Assembly: GCA_016124425.1 (NCBI GenBank)
Contig: WGNT01000067.1
Location: forward strand, 1 to 39,681
DNA length: 39,681 bases
Direction of reading: 5' to 3'
DNA from: Cytophagales bacterium
GTDB lineage: Bacteria; Bacteroidota; Bacteroidia; Cytophagales; Cyclobacteriaceae
Shown one piece after another: positions 39,534 to 39,681 of this stretch; position 1 is the stretch's first letter, and every line of letters starts with the position of its first letter. The notes beneath the pieces were generated by a model. That model was given only the letters and a program-made list of their open reading frames with translations. It searched no databases and was not told where the DNA came from. Position numbers and translations under genes: made by a program.

Positions 39534-39681
39534 TTATCCTTGCCATTTATCTAAATCCATATACAGCATACTCCACCTGTGCCCGTCCAAATCGGCGAAA
39601 CTGGTGATGTACATCCAACCTTCCACCTCGGTAGGCTTATAATATACATCTCCGCCTGCCTGCTTTACGGTTTCAGCAAAA
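39534..39681 (-). CDS. VOC family protein, C-terminal part (cut by right edge)
   Basis: The last 48 codons of a glyoxalase/VOC protein: AETVKQAGGDVYYKPTEVEG and FADLDGHRWSMLYMDLDKW, with the D-x-D-G-H-R-W loop that closes the VOC domain and carries a metal or substrate ligand. The 5' part is outside the window. It is a second VOC gene, only distantly similar to the one at 36376. Confidence 0.82.
   Translation of the reverse strand, partial: FAETVKQAGGDVYYKPTEVEGWMYITSFADLDGHRWSMLYMDLDKWQG

Noticed and set aside
39062..39642. Plus-strand frames of 80-96 residues near the right edge
   Set aside because: They are antisense to the NTF2-like and VOC genes on the minus strand.

Overview
The window looks like a chromosomal segment of a member of the Bacteroidota. 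I infer Cytophagales, most likely a Cyclobacteriaceae-like marine or soil heterotroph. The reasons are promoter-like TAnnTTTG boxes instead of E. coli -10/-35 elements, the absence of strong Shine-Dalgarno sequences, and gene content typical of that group: secreted Gfo/Idh/MocA oxidoreductase, DUF4038 putative glycosidase, DUF6807 (PmoA-like) proteins, split transketolase, CreD with a small winged-helix regulator, and DUF1206. The genus is not resolved.

Positions 1-24,000 read as a compact, moderately GC-rich core. It holds a DUF6807 lipoprotein (cut by the left edge), an M16 zinc protease, and PhzF - Gfo/Idh - DUF4038 on the + strand. Then on the - strand come a membrane protein - winged-helix regulator - CreD module with two near-identical palindromes, an acetolactate-synthase-like TPP enzyme overlapping an aldehyde dehydrogenase, and an acyl-ACP thioesterase. 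These are followed by AlkB (+), a second DUF6807 protein (-), a PLP-dependent decarboxylase (+), and a five-gene - strand run: FAH-family hydrolase, M23 peptidase, BCP peroxiredoxin, and transketolase N and C halves. A two-sided terminator closes that run. A small eRF1-domain-3-like protein and a tRNA-Ser(GCT) end the core part.

From the tRNA-Ser to the right edge the sequence becomes visibly more AT-rich, loosely packed and full of debris. It contains an IS4-type transposase fragment, a nosY-like permease tail, a frameshifted RadC remnant, a HigB toxin gene split by two -1 shifts next to an intact HigA, and an SDR gene whose catalytic serine codon has become a stop. Intact genes here are a copper-type P1B ATPase, an SDR/MDR reductase pair, a SAM methyltransferase, a response regulator and histidine kinase pair, a DUF1206 membrane protein, and a run of small AraC / VOC / SRPBCC / NTF2-like genes of a kind often met in accessory DNA.

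The main non-genic signal is a family of hairpins in the AT-rich part only. At least nine hairpins share the core ATT-NNN-AAT (mostly ATTGCAAAT or its complement) while the flanking stem bases differ from copy to copy but still pair. Some sit in a mirror-symmetrical array (27640-27757), one pair reaches into a methyltransferase 3' end (30533-30578), and three lie inside a larger 170-250 bp dispersed repeat (about 24159, 35835 and 37848). A second repeat occurs as an imperfect inverted pair (36014-36187 and 38700-38865) around the VOC/AraC/SRPBCC genes. I see no CRISPR array, no complete insertion sequence and no evident complete new defence system. The hairpin family and the CreD-module operators are the most novel-looking features.
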